A stretch of DNA of 64,000 nucleotides from Suipraeoptans intestinalis (lineage in GTDB: Bacteria; Bacillota; Clostridia; Lachnospirales; Lachnospiraceae), in NCBI RefSeq assembly GCF_009696485.1, contig NZ_VULY01000018.1, positions 1,103,501 to 1,167,500 on the forward strand. Direction: 5' to 3'. This document shows positions 1 to 8,913 of this stretch, piece by piece. Under the pieces are notes generated by a model. That model saw only the letters and a program-made list of their open reading frames with translations, searched no databases and was not told the DNA's origin. The translations under genes were made by a program, and so were the position numbers. The first letter of the stretch is position 1, and each line of letters begins with the position of its first letter.

Positions 1-2
1 GT

Positions 3-242
3 CTGTCCAAATTTGATCAGGCTTATGAAGAGGGTGTACTGGATGCCATCCTGACTACCAACCTGATCTATCAGCCGCCCCAGCTTCTGGAACGTCCATA
101 CTACATCAATTGCGACATGAGCAAATACATCGCACTGATGATCGACACCCTCAATCACGATGGCTCTGTCAGCAGTCTTCTGAACCCCAGCGAGCGGATT
201 CAGAATGTGATCGAGCGTTACAAAAGAGGCGAAGCGATCTAA
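3..242 (+). CDS. prs: Ribose-phosphate pyrophosphokinase, C-terminal fragment
   Basis: Only the last 79 residues are in the window; the start lies upstream of base 1. The frame begins LSKFDQAYEEGVLDAI and ends ERYKRGEAI before a TAA. The segment TTNLIYQPPQLLERPYY matches my memory of the C-terminal end of the longer clostridial PRPP synthetases. The enzyme makes phosphoribosyl pyrophosphate from ribose 5-phosphate and ATP for nucleotide, histidine and NAD synthesis. The catalytic part is not visible, so the call rests on the tail alone. It converges on nrdG and shares a bidirectional terminator with it. Confidence 0.7.
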   Translation: MSKFDQAYEEGVLDAILTTNLIYQPPQLLERPYYINCDMSKYIALMIDTLNHDGSVSSLLNPSERIQNVIERYKRGEAI

Positions 243-319
243 CGTCAAAAGTAGTTTCCTGTTAGAATTTGTTTTAACAATCCGGTTGGGACCGGCGATT
301 GAGAGCCTTGTCCCGCCGC

Positions 320-373
320 AAAAAATATCCTGCAGAGAAGGACGAAATTGTCCGGATTCTGCAGGATGTTTTT
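320..373. terminator. Bidirectional intrinsic terminator between prs and nrdG
   Basis: A perfect 9-bp stem (ATCCTGCAG at 327-335 with CTGCAGGAT at 359-367), plus an inner GGAC/GTCC pairing, is flanked by an A run on the left and a T run on the right. It can therefore stop transcripts from both convergent genes. Confidence 0.8.
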
Positions 374-875
374 ATGTATATAAATACTTCCCCGTCTTTA
401 GTTCGATCACCCTTTGGTTACGGCTGCCTCTGAATACAAGAGACAGGTCTTTTTCCGCTTCCACAAAGGGGCCATCCACCAGTACGTCGATATAAGACAG
501 CATTTCTTCGGTATCTTTTCCATACACCCGGCCTCCCTCCTGCAGATCCACATCATACAGGTAGCCGGTGTAACACCACACATCCTTCTCAGGGAACTGC
601 GCCTTTATCTCCCGAAGCAGCCCTACCAGCTCCCGTTGATTCTCCGGCTCAAAAGGCTCTCCTCCCAGCAGACTGAATCCCTGTACATAGGAGGGCTGCA
701 GATCGGTCAATATCTGTTCCCTGACAGCATCGGTAAACTCACTTCCGTAGTCAAAGGCCCATGTTTCCCGGTTGAAGCACCCTTTACAGTGGTGCCTGCA
801 GCCGGAAACAAACAGGCTGACTCTGACTCCCGGACCATTGGCAATATCACAGGCCTTTACATTTCCATAGTACAT
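372..875 (-). CDS. nrdG: Anaerobic ribonucleotide reductase activating enzyme
   Basis: A 167-residue radical SAM protein that uses a 4Fe-4S cluster and S-adenosylmethionine to put the glycyl radical on NrdD. The cluster motif CX3CX2C is seen at C26, C30 and C33 (SGCRHHCKGC), and the N-terminus MYYGNVKACDIANGPG is typical of NrdG. Length is normal for the family. It starts 9 bases after the nrdD stop, so the two genes are cotranscribed with nrdD first. The stop sits at the edge of the shared terminator at 320-373. Confidence 0.95.
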   Translation of the reverse strand: MYYGNVKACDIANGPGVRVSLFVSGCRHHCKGCFNRETWAFDYGSEFTDAVREQILTDLQPSYVQGFSLLGGEPFEPENQRELVGLLREIKAQFPEKDVWCYTGYLYDVDLQEGGRVYGKDTEEMLSYIDVLVDGPFVEAEKDLSLVFRGSRNQRVIELKTGKYLYT

Positions 876-884
876 GCCGTCCTC

Positions 885-3074
885 CTACAGATGCAGGACT
901 CTGTCTTTGATCTCCTGCGTCCGCCCCTGATTCCAGAACTGTGTTCCGATGTAGCCGCAGGTTCTTCTTGCCACAAACAGTCTGTCCTGATCGGTATTTC
1001 CACAATTGGGGCACTGCCATCCCAGTTTTCCGGATGCGTCCTCTTTTACTACGACCTCCCCGGAATACCCGCAGCATTCACAATAATCACTCTTCGTATT
1101 CAACTCTGCATACATGATATTGTCATAGATAAACTGCATTACCGTCAAAACTGCCGGGATATTGTCCTGCATATCCGGCACTTCGATATAGCTGATGGCG
1201 CCTCCGGGAGAAAGCTTCTGAAACTCCGCTTCAAATTTGAGTTTATGGAAAGCATCGATCTCTTCTGCAACATGCACATGGTAGCTGTTGGTAATGTAGT
1301 TCTTGTCTGTTACGCCCGGAATAACGCCAAACCGCTTTTTCAGGCACTTGGCAAACTTATAGGTAGTGGATTCCATCGGAGTTCCGTATACGGAATAGCT
1401 GATGTTCTCAGCCTCTCTCCACTGCGCGCACTTATCGTTCAGCCTCTGCATGACTGCCAGCGCAAACGGTCTCGCCTCCGGATCCGTGTGCGATTTCCCT
1501 TTCATGCGTATGCACATTTCATACAGTCCCGCATACCCCAGAGAAATGGTGGAATAGCCGTCATACAACAGCCGGTCTATTTTTTCACCCTTCTTCAGTC
1601 TTGCCAGCGCCCCATACTGCCACAGGATGGGCGCCACATCCGAAATGGTGCCCAGCAGCCTGTCGTGTCTGCAGCGAAGCGCTCTGTGACAAAGCTCCAG
1701 CCGCTCTTCCAAAATAGCCCAGAACCGCTCCTCATTTCCATTGGCGGAGCATGCCACATCTACCAGGTTCAGCGTCACCACGCCCTGATTGAAACGTCCG
1801 TAGAATTTGTAGCTTCCATCCGGGTTCTTCTGCTTTTCCTCTACCGTCAGAAAAGACCGGCATCCCATGCAGGGATACACTGCTCCCTTTTTCAATTCCC
1901 GCATCATTTTTGCGGAGATATAATCCGGCACCATACGCTTCGCCGTACATTTCGCCGACAGTACGGTCAGATCCCAATACTTGGATCCTTCCGTGATATT
2001 ATCCTCATCCAGTACATAGATCAGCTTGGGGAATGCCGGTGTGATCCATACACCCTTTTCGTTTTTGACTCCCTGCATCCTCTGGATCAACACTTCTTCG
2101 ATGATAATGGCCAGATCATCCCTGGTCTGCCCCTCTTCTACCTCATCCAGATACATAAACACCGTCACAAAAGGCGCCTGTCCGTTACAGGTCATCAAAG
2201 TGATCAGCTGATACTGGATCGTCTGGATCCCGCTTCGGATCTCCGTTCGAAGACGTGTTTCCGTTACTTTTCTGATGATCTCCTCATCCAGCGTTTCGTG
2301 GCAGGATTCTCTCTCTTCTATAACCGTTTTACGTATTTTCTGCCTGCTGATGTCTACAAAGGGAGCCAAATGCGCCAGAGTAAAGGACTGCCCGCCATAC
2401 TGGTTGCTGGCTACCTGTGCCACGATCTGGGTCGTCACATTGCAGGCGGTAAAAAAGCTGTGGGGCTTTTCTATGAGCGTCTCACTGATAACGGTTCCGT
2501 TTTGCAGCATATCCTCCAGATTAATCAGGTCGCAGTTATGCTCCTTCTGTGCGAAATAATCGGTATCATGAAAATGAATGATCCCCGCCTCATGGGCCGC
2601 CACCACTTCCTCCGGCAGCAGTACACGCTTGGACAGGTCCTTGCTCACCTCTCCCGCCATATAGTCTCTCTGGGTGGAATTGATCACAGGGTTCTTGTTA
2701 GAGTTTTCCTGATTCACTTCCTCGTTAATATGCTCGATCAGTGCCAGGATCCCGTTATCTGTAGTATTGGACTTTCGGGTCAGCTCCCGTTTATACCGGT
2801 AACGCACATATTTCTGCGCCACCTCATAGCCCCGCATCTCCATGATCCCGGTCTCCACCATATCCTGGATGTCCTCCACATGGACTGCATGAGTAAGCGC
2901 CTCCACTTTCGCCGTTACATTGTCTGCAATCGCCATGATCTGATAGTCATTCATCTGATACAGACGATCCACCTCCTTGTTGGCTGCAATGATCGCATTC
3001 CTGATTTTTTCAATACAAAAATCCACTTCTTCCCCGCTTCTTTTGATAACACGGGTGTTCTTTGCCGTACTCAT
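885..3074 (-). CDS. nrdD: Anaerobic ribonucleoside-triphosphate reductase
   Basis: Class III reductase, 729 residues, that makes dNTPs from NTPs without oxygen. An ATP-cone domain opens the protein (TRVIKRSGEEVDF). The C-terminal domain has two zinc CxxC pairs (CECC and CPNC) and ends with the glycyl radical motif RTCGYIG, the radical glycine being about G707. The frame is open for another 16 codons upstream, but the ATG at 3074 is preceded at good spacing by GGGGAG and begins MSTAKNTRV, so I use it. An NrdR-box-like palindrome lies upstream at 3121-3136. It is followed by nrdG. The class III enzyme fits an obligate or facultative anaerobe. Confidence 0.97.
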   Translation of the reverse strand: MSTAKNTRVIKRSGEEVDFCIEKIRNAIIAANKEVDRLYQMNDYQIMAIADNVTAKVEALTHAVHVEDIQDMVETGIMEMRGYEVAQKYVRYRYKRELTRKSNTTDNGILALIEHINEEVNQENSNKNPVINSTQRDYMAGEVSKDLSKRVLLPEEVVAAHEAGIIHFHDTDYFAQKEHNCDLINLEDMLQNGTVISETLIEKPHSFFTACNVTTQIVAQVASNQYGGQSFTLAHLAPFVDISRQKIRKTVIEERESCHETLDEEIIRKVTETRLRTEIRSGIQTIQYQLITLMTCNGQAPFVTVFMYLDEVEEGQTRDDLAIIIEEVLIQRMQGVKNEKGVWITPAFPKLIYVLDEDNITEGSKYWDLTVLSAKCTAKRMVPDYISAKMMRELKKGAVYPCMGCRSFLTVEEKQKNPDGSYKFYGRFNQGVVTLNLVDVACSANGNEERFWAILEERLELCHRALRCRHDRLLGTISDVAPILWQYGALARLKKGEKIDRLLYDGYSTISLGYAGLYEMCIRMKGKSHTDPEARPFALAVMQRLNDKCAQWREAENISYSVYGTPMESTTYKFAKCLKKRFGVIPGVTDKNYITNSYHVHVAEEIDAFHKLKFEAEFQKLSPGGAISYIEVPDMQDNIPAVLTVMQFIYDNIMYAELNTKSDYCECCGYSGEVVVKEDASGKLGWQCPNCGNTDQDRLFVARRTCGYIGTQFWNQGRTQEIKDRVLHL

Positions 3075-3120
3075 ACGCTCTCCCCTTCTTCCACTAAATA
3101 TCGAACCTTTTGTCTCGCTC

Positions 3121-3136
3121 ACACTACATATTGTGT
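3121..3136 (-). promoter_or_regulatory. NrdR box upstream of nrdDG
   Basis: The 16-mer ACACTACATATTGTGT closely matches the NrdR consensus acaCwAtATaTwGtgt and lies 47 bases before the nrdD start. NrdR is the ATP/dATP-sensing repressor of ribonucleotide reductase genes. A much weaker second copy may begin near 3151, about three helical turns away, as expected for paired NrdR boxes. The binding is inferred; no nrdR gene is in the window. Confidence 0.65.
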
Positions 3137-3324
3137 CTGTTCACTATCATACACCATATTTCTTTGAAAGGGAAGAGGTATTTTCTATATTTCTTATCTG
3201 TCATCTTCCTGTCAGGCTCTCCTTTGCTTTTTTGCCCGCTTTCCAAACAATTCTGCCTGCTTTTTTATTTGCTCTGCGTCGGCTTCCCGCCTATGACAAC
3301 CGGTATATTTCCTCTCCGTTCTGT

Positions 3325-3789
3325 CTAAAATTTACAGATATCTACCCAGGCAGTCCCTTCGCACAGAGTCTCCAGCTCTTCCGGCGTCAGATCTACCATG
3401 CTGTTGCTGCTTCCACACGCCGGGTAGATCCTGTCAAACCGCTTCATGGATACGTCCAGATACACTTTGACTCCTTCCCGTATTCCAAAGGGGCATACCC
3501 CTCCCACATCATGTCCGATTTCCTCTGCTACTTCCTCTTTCGTAAGCATCTTTGCCTTTCTTCCAAATTGTTCCTTGAATTTTTTATTGTCCACTCTCCC
3601 GTCTCCTGCGCAGACGATCATGATCGGGGCATCTGTCCCCCAGAAGGTCAGGGATTTCGCGATCCGCTCCGGCTCTGTGCCAATTGCCTGCGCCGCCAGC
3701 TCTACCGTCGCACTGGAGGTCTGAAACACTGTGATCCTCTCCGCGTATCCTCTCTGCCTTAAATATTCTCTTGCCTGTTCAAATGCCAT
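3325..3789 (-). CDS. ybaK: YbaK/EbsC-family Cys-tRNA(Pro) or related aminoacyl-tRNA deacylase
   Basis: 154 residues from the ATG at 3789, which has AGGAG at good spacing; the frame is open for 10 more codons. The YbaK fold is recognised by ELAAQAIGTEPERIAKSL near the N-terminus, the central VDNKKFKEQFG, and GGVCPFGI. These proteins hydrolyse mischarged tRNA, classically Cys-tRNA(Pro), in the cytosol. Exact substrate cannot be told from sequence. It stands alone, transcribed toward nrdD, with about 250 non-coding bases on each side. Confidence 0.85.
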   Translation of the reverse strand: MAFEQAREYLRQRGYAERITVFQTSSATVELAAQAIGTEPERIAKSLTFWGTDAPIMIVCAGDGRVDNKKFKEQFGRKAKMLTKEEVAEEIGHDVGGVCPFGIREGVKVYLDVSMKRFDRIYPACGSSNSMVDLTPEELETLCEGTAWVDICKF

Positions 3790-3947
3790 TTGCTCCTCAC
3801 TCCTTTTCTGCCTTCTCATTATACTCGAAATGTTTGCTTTTTTATATCCTTTTCTTGCAGCATTTGCCGGAGGCCGAGAACATAAAAACTTGGAATGGTA
3901 ATTCTTCCGTCAGATATGAAAAGAGCGAATTTCTACCGCTCTGACAT

Positions 3948-3997
3948 AAAAAAACGGCATAGCCGATAGTTACATCAACTATGCCGATGTTTTTAAA
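3948..3997 (-). terminator. Terminator of the ABC transporter operon
   Basis: The stem CGGCATAG (3955-3962) pairs with CTATGCCG (3979-3986). Read on the minus strand it is followed by seven T. It lies about 60 bases past the stop of the ABC gene ending at 4050. An A/T-rich flank on the other side may let it work in both directions. Confidence 0.75.
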
Positions 3998-4049
3998 AAT
4001 TATCAAAGCCTCAGGTCAAGATACCCTTTCCTGCTTCTCCTTTTTCCCA

Positions 4050-5771
4050 TCAATAGACGAACGCCTCTGCCAGCTGTGCACTTTCCACCAGCCCTCTGTA
4101 GGTTTTTGAGGAAGTCAGAAGTTCCTGGTGTTTGCCCCAGGCCTCTACCTTTCCGTCCTCGATCACCACGATCTTGTTCGCATTTTCAATGGATTTCAAT
4201 CGATGGGAAATAATGATCACCGTCTTGCCCTTCATAAGCTTGTTCAGACTTTCCTGAATTTTCTTCTCATTATCCACATCCAGGGCTGCTGCGATCTCAT
4301 CCAGGATAACGATCGGCGCATCTTTCAAAAATGCTCTGGCAATGGAAAGCCTCTGCCTTTCCCCGCCGGACAGGGTCGCTCCGTTTTCCCCGATCCTGGT
4401 GGCATATCCTTCTGGAAGCCTGCTGATAAACTCCTCGCAGTTTGCCAGGCGGGCCGCACGTTTTACCTCTTCGTCACTTGCTCCCGTCTTTCCGATCCGG
4501 ATATTTTCCAGAACAGACGTATTAAAAAGCGTCACATCCTGAAAAACAATAGACACTTTGTCAAACAGCGCCTTTGTTGAAATCGCTTTGATGTCCTTCC
4601 CTGAAATCCGGATGCTTCCCTCCTCATAGTCATACAGTCTTGACATCAGCCGCAGGATACTGGTCTTTCCGCAGCCGGATTTTCCTACCAAAGCCGTCAC
4701 CTCATTCTGCTTTGCAGTAAAGCTGACGCCCTTTAGGATCGGCGTGTCGGCATCATAGGAAAATCTAACGTCCTGCAGCTCAATATCAAATCGCTCTAAC
4801 GAAGCCTCCTCTCCCGTCTGCAGCGGCGTCTGGCGGATCTCCTTCACCCTCCGGATCATGGAATCAATGTAAAACAGCTCCGCCATATTCTGGCCTATGG
4901 CCTCCGCCCCGTCTTTCAGCTTCATGGCAGCCAGAAGATATCCGATGAAATAAAGAAGATTCATTTCTCCTGCAAACAGCATGACTGATCCTAAAACGAT
5001 CACACCTACCAAAGAAAGGTACAAAACAATGCTGGCCAGATTCATTGTGAGACCCACCAGTATTTCTGCCCGGATATGAATGGTTTCACTCTCCTCCATC
5101 TCTCTGTAAAGCTTTCTTTTTATTTCTTTTGCCATTCCGAAGCTTTGTATTTCCTGCTGCAATTCGATTGCTTCTTGAAAGCTTTCCGCATTTTTCCGCA
5201 GCTTTGTATAGTATTTCCCCTGATTTTTGATCTGCATCCGCTTGGAAAGAAGAATCAGTAAAAAGTTCAGCAAAATCGGCAGGATCACTATCGCCCCAAG
5301 CTTCACATTCCCTGTCAGAAGCAGTACGGAAACCACTGCGAAAAACGCAAGAAACCCTATCAGCTTGGCAATGGCATGAGAGAGCGCATGCTCTATGGCC
5401 GCCACGTCTCCCATGATGGTTTGTGCCAGATCGGAAAGATCATGTTTGGAAAAATATGACAGAGGAAGCTTACTCAGCGTGCTTGCAATATCGATCCGCA
5501 GATGTTCGCTTTCCCTGTAGGTAGCATTGTATAAAGAGTTATATTCGATACTCAGCAGGACATACAGCCCCACCAGTATGACCGCCGAAACGGCAAAGTA
5601 CACCCCGTTGCTTCTGGTATGCCCCAGCACCAGCTGATCAAAAAACAACAGCAGCAGCATAGCAGGTACCATATTCATCGTGTAGCAAAAAAAGGTTGCG
5701 ATACTGGAACGCACCAGATCTTTCGCTCCCTGCTCCGTCAACGCCAGCCGGTTTCTAAACAACTTTTTCAT
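4050..5771 (-). CDS. ABC transporter, fused permease/ATPase, second subunit
   Basis: 573 residues from the ATG at 5771, chosen because GGAGGG lies 6 bases upstream; the longer frame has no such site. The N-terminal half is an exporter-type membrane domain with about six hydrophobic segments. The C-terminal half is a nucleotide-binding domain with Walker A GKSGCGKTS near residue 365, signature LSGGERQR, Walker B IVILDE and the H-loop in SHRLKS. The gene overlaps the 3' end of its partner by 17 bases, so the two probably form a translationally coupled heterodimer. The regulator gene next door is AraC-type. Known pairs of this design export peptides or drugs, or import siderophores (the IrtAB/YbtPQ type); the substrate here is unknown. 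Confidence 0.88.
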   Translation of the reverse strand: MKKLFRNRLALTEQGAKDLVRSSIATFFCYTMNMVPAMLLLLFFDQLVLGHTRSNGVYFAVSAVILVGLYVLLSIEYNSLYNATYRESEHLRIDIASTLSKLPLSYFSKHDLSDLAQTIMGDVAAIEHALSHAIAKLIGFLAFFAVVSVLLLTGNVKLGAIVILPILLNFLLILLSKRMQIKNQGKYYTKLRKNAESFQEAIELQQEIQSFGMAKEIKRKLYREMEESETIHIRAEILVGLTMNLASIVLYLSLVGVIVLGSVMLFAGEMNLLYFIGYLLAAMKLKDGAEAIGQNMAELFYIDSMIRRVKEIRQTPLQTGEEASLERFDIELQDVRFSYDADTPILKGVSFTAKQNEVTALVGKSGCGKTSILRLMSRLYDYEEGSIRISGKDIKAISTKALFDKVSIVFQDVTLFNTSVLENIRIGKTGASDEEVKRAARLANCEEFISRLPEGYATRIGENGATLSGGERQRLSIARAFLKDAPIVILDEIAAALDVDNEKKIQESLNKLMKGKTVIIISHRLKSIENANKIVVIEDGKVEAWGKHQELLTSSKTYRGLVESAQLAEAFVY

Positions 5772-7512
5772 CTGTAACCCTCCAATCGTTTGCCTCTGCA
5801 TAAATTTTCTGAAAATGTCTGTATACCGTATCTTCTTTCATCAGCGCCTCGTCCGTTCCCCTCTCGATGATCTTCCCGTCCTGCATCACCAGAATCTCAT
5901 CCACATTCCGGATGCTGGTCAGCCGATGCGCGATCATGATCACGGTCTTGCCTTTCATCAAATTGGCGAACGCCTTCTGCAATTCATGCTCATTGTCCGG
6001 ATCGATCCCTGCGCTTGCCTCGTCAAAGATCACGATCTTTGCGTCCTTTAGGATCGCTCTGGCGATTGCGATCCGCTGTTTCTCTCCGCCGGACAGATAG
6101 ACTCCCTTCGATCCGATCACTGTTTTCTCCCGGTCTTTAAATTTTTCCAAAATGCTGTCGCAGCCTGCAAGATGCATGGCCTCCAGCACCTCTTTTTTTG
6201 TGGCCTTTTTATTGGCGAGCGCCACATTTTCAAAAAGTGTCGTCTGAAACAGCTTTACATCCTGAAATACAAACGCAATATTTTGAATGACTGCTTCTTT
6301 CGCATATTCCGTCAAAGGAATGCCCCCAATTTTTACCGCACCGGACTGAATCTTATAAAATCCTGAGATCAGCTTGGCAATCGTAGATTTCCCGCTCCCG
6401 CTTGCTCCCAGAAGCGCATAGGACTTTCCTTCTTCCAACCGGAAACTTACATCCTCCAGCACCAGCTTGTCTCCATATCCAAAGGACACATGCTCAAATT
6501 CAATATCAAAATTCGGAAACCGGGTTTCCTTCCCAAACTCCAGACAGTCTTCCTGCATCTGTTCATACAGCGTTTCCAGCTTACCTACAGCGTCCTGCGC
6601 CTGAAACATATACATGGACAGGTACATAACTTTCATGATAAAGGTAAATAGCACTCCGCTTAGGAAGAAGACCATGATCAGTTCTGTCACCGTTCCTTTT
6701 GGATTTCCTCCTATATCCGTAAACCACAGCAGTAGGGGGATCAAAAGCGCCACCAGGCCGAAAAACAATTCCTGAAACAAAACATACGGGATTTTACAGC
6801 TCATGGAATAATTCAATGCATATCTGGCGTATTCCCTGATCGCTCCATGCAGCGCTTTAAAGCTTTTTACATCCACCCCGAAGATCTTTACCACCTGCAT
6901 TCCTCTGATGTACTCCACCGTTTCACTGCTTAGCTTTTCCAGAGACTCCTGATAGATCTTCATAAATTTCTTCTCTCCCATCATTCGGCTCATCAGTAGC
7001 AGGCTGAGTGCTGTCAGCGCCAAAAGAGTCCCTCCTACACGGATGCTGACTGCAAAGCCAAGAAGCAGCAGCAGAACCGGCATCAGCATGGCTCCCGTAT
7101 TATCCGGGATCAGATGGGCCACCGCCATATGTGTCTGAGCCGCGTTGTCATCCAGAAGTTTCCTTGTTTTCCCTGAAGAAGTTTTGTCAAAAAACCGGAA
7201 ACTGGCATTTGTCAGCCCATCGATCCCAAATTTTCTCAGATTTGTCTCCAGACGGAAAGCAAACAGATGCGCCGCCGAAAGGGAAAGAAAATACAAAATT
7301 CCTCCGCCAAACATCAAGCCTGCGATCCAAAGGGCAGATTGTGTCGCCCCTTCCTGATTCCCTTCCAGGATCAGCCGATTTAAAAATCCATACAGATTAT
7401 AAAAGGCATAGATCTGAAGCAGAGCTGCTCCCGCCGAAAAAAGAACCGTCAGAAACAACAGGTACTTTTTTTCCGGCGCATAGCTGATTAGTTTTTTATA
7501 AACCCGAAACAT
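5755..7512 (-). CDS. ABC transporter, fused permease/ATPase, first subunit
   Basis: 585 residues from the ATG at 7512, preceded by AAGGAGGG. The domain order is an exporter-type transmembrane domain (about residues 15-310), then an ATPase domain with Walker A GASGSGKST near residue 370, signature LSGGEKQR, Walker B IVIFDEAS and H-loop AHRLTS. Both subunits keep the catalytic glutamate after Walker B, so neither site is obviously degenerate. It is first in a two-gene operon that diverges from the AraC-type regulator gene at 7728. The promoter is probably the symmetric element at 7620-7649. A role in metal-chelate uptake or export of a toxic compound is a guess from gene context. Confidence 0.88.
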   Translation of the reverse strand: MFRVYKKLISYAPEKKYLLFLTVLFSAGAALLQIYAFYNLYGFLNRLILEGNQEGATQSALWIAGLMFGGGILYFLSLSAAHLFAFRLETNLRKFGIDGLTNASFRFFDKTSSGKTRKLLDDNAAQTHMAVAHLIPDNTGAMLMPVLLLLLGFAVSIRVGGTLLALTALSLLLMSRMMGEKKFMKIYQESLEKLSSETVEYIRGMQVVKIFGVDVKSFKALHGAIREYARYALNYSMSCKIPYVLFQELFFGLVALLIPLLLWFTDIGGNPKGTVTELIMVFFLSGVLFTFIMKVMYLSMYMFQAQDAVGKLETLYEQMQEDCLEFGKETRFPNFDIEFEHVSFGYGDKLVLEDVSFRLEEGKSYALLGASGSGKSTIAKLISGFYKIQSGAVKIGGIPLTEYAKEAVIQNIAFVFQDVKLFQTTLFENVALANKKATKKEVLEAMHLAGCDSILEKFKDREKTVIGSKGVYLSGGEKQRIAIARAILKDAKIVIFDEASAGIDPDNEHELQKAFANLMKGKTVIMIAHRLTSIRNVDEILVMQDGKIIERGTDEALMKEDTVYRHFQKIYAEANDWRVTDEKVV

Positions 7513-7619
7513 AAAACCCTCCTTTTCTGTCACGTTTAGACAGTGATTTTGTTTTTGATAATAACCCTCAATATGCATTTGCACAGAATTCCTTTATGCA
7601 TAAGCATTTTCGCTTTATT

Positions 7620-7649
7620 ATTGTATCTGCTTTTAAAAAATGATACAAT
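7620..7649. promoter_or_regulatory. Symmetric divergent promoter between the ABC operon and araC-type gene
   Basis: The inverted repeat ATTGTATC (7620-7627) and GATACAAT (7642-7649) has a 14-base centre. On each strand it reads TTGTAT, 17 bases, TACAAT, so the -35 of one promoter is the complement of the -10 of the other. The geometry is exact; use as a promoter is inferred. Confidence 0.5.
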
Positions 7650-7691
7650 CAATCTAGCTTTTAATGTCTAATCGTATTATTGTTTTGTCTA

Positions 7692-7713
7692 ATTGCAATA
7701 GTCTGATTGCAAT
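7692..7713. promoter_or_regulatory. Tandem ATTGCAAT operator-like repeats
   Basis: Two copies of the 8-bp palindrome ATTGCAAT, at 7692-7699 and 7706-7713, lie 14 bases apart start to start, directly before the ribosome binding site of the AraC-type gene. The position suits autoregulation. The binding protein is unknown. Confidence 0.4.
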
Positions 7714-7727
7714 CGCAGGAGGTGCCT

Positions 7728-8740
7728 ATGTCTTCTTTTTCAGAGTTTCTAAAAACCCTCGACTGTCAGATCTGTCCGAACTCTGCCGGATTCTGCTCTG
7801 CCGGTCAGACATTTCATATGCAGGGCGAAGATTTTGACGGCTGTTACTGGTACTATGAAACCGATCAGTTTATTGTAGATATCCATGATTTTTTCATAAC
7901 AAAGGAAAAGATCGTCGGATCCTTTTCCGGACTCTCCCACCTGTTTTCCTTTAATTCCACCTACATCAAATCCGCTAACGGAGAGTGTTTTACTCCTTAT
8001 CAGACACTGACCTCCAATACGCTTTTGGTCTCCAGTACAGAAGAAACCTCCGCCCGTTTTCTTCTCCATGGCAACTCCCCCTTTCTCAGCGTGGGGATCA
8101 GCTTCAAGGAAAATATGATCCAGGAATATCTTGCTTCTTCGGATATCCCCGCGTCTGACGTCTTTTTCGATACCCGAGAGCTGGTCACCAAGCCTCTGGA
8201 GCTTCTGGCAAACGCCATTTTAACCTGTCAGATGACAGTTCCTGCCGCTCAGCTTTTTTTGAGGCCAAGGCCAAAGAATGGCTCAGTATCACTTTGGACG
8301 CCTACCTGAACAAATCCCGGCTCCGCCAGATTTCTGCCGCCGACAAACGCGGACTGGAAAATGTGGAAAACTATATCAACGACCATTATGCACTGGACAT
8401 TCCCCAGGAGCTTTTGGAAAAAATTGCCATGATGAGCGGGACGAAACTAAAAACGCTCTTTTCTTTGAAAAATCAGATGAGTATTACCGAATACTCTCAG
8501 AGAAAACGGATGAACATCGCAGAGACGCTGCTGTCCACCACCGATCTGGAGATAAAGGATATTGCCAAATCGGTGGGATACGCTTCCCACAGCCGTTTTA
8601 CCACGCTGTTCAAAAAGTACAAGGGGATTTATCCCCGGGAAGTTAAAAAGCAGTCCTTTGCCAGCCATCCCGCCGCTGATTGCCACAAGCATTCCTGCCG
8701 CAGGACTTTCCCTGATCCGGCAGACTCCCTCCCCCTTTGA
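7728..8740 (+). pseudogene. AraC-family transcription regulator, split by a -1 frameshift
   Basis: The ATG at 7728 has AGGAGG upstream. The N-terminal reading frame runs to 8309 and encodes the sensing domain; the C-terminal frame carries the AraC DNA-binding domain, with IPQELLEKIAMMSG as the first helix-turn-helix and IAKSVGYASHSRFTTLFKKY as the second. The frames join at a run of seven T (8254-8260): with one more T, or a -1 slip, the protein reads AQLFFEAKAKEWLSITLDAY and is about 337 residues. The 0-frame there is T TTT TTG, a possible slippery heptamer. It could be a dead gene, a phase-variable gene, recoding, or a sequence error. It diverges from the ABC operon, which it probably controls. 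A short terminator follows at 8739. Confidence 0.8.
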
Positions 8741-8757
8741 CCGCAGACGGTCTTTTT
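8739..8757 (+). terminator. Terminator of the araC-type gene
   Basis: GACCG (8739-8743) pairs with CGGTC (8748-8752), followed by five T. The hairpin overlaps the stop codon. The stem is short but well formed. Confidence 0.55.
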
Positions 8758-8772
8758 GTATTTCCACACGTA

Positions 8773-8836
8773 AAAGACTCCGGACCTATGACACCCGGAA
8801 GCGCATTGCTTCCACGGTCTCCTGTCCGGAGTCTTT
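8773..8836. terminator. Long hairpin downstream of glgP
   Basis: A perfect 13-bp stem (AAAGACTCCGGAC at 8773-8785 and GTCCGGAGTCTTT at 8824-8836) encloses a second stem GGAAGC/GCTTCC. It lies about 80 bases past the glucan phosphorylase stop on the minus strand, where it ends in TTTT. It probably ends the alpha-glucan operon. Confidence 0.6.
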
Positions 8837-8913
8837 CCTTCTCCCCTGCGAAAGATGATTCTATCTTTTTACTTTTCTTTTCCTGTCTGTTCCTTTTTCG
8901 TTCTTCCGTCTTT

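Noticed and set aside
414..3167. A 917-codon open frame on the plus strand
   Set aside because: It is antisense to nrdD and nrdG, whose motifs are complete; its product has no recognisable domain.
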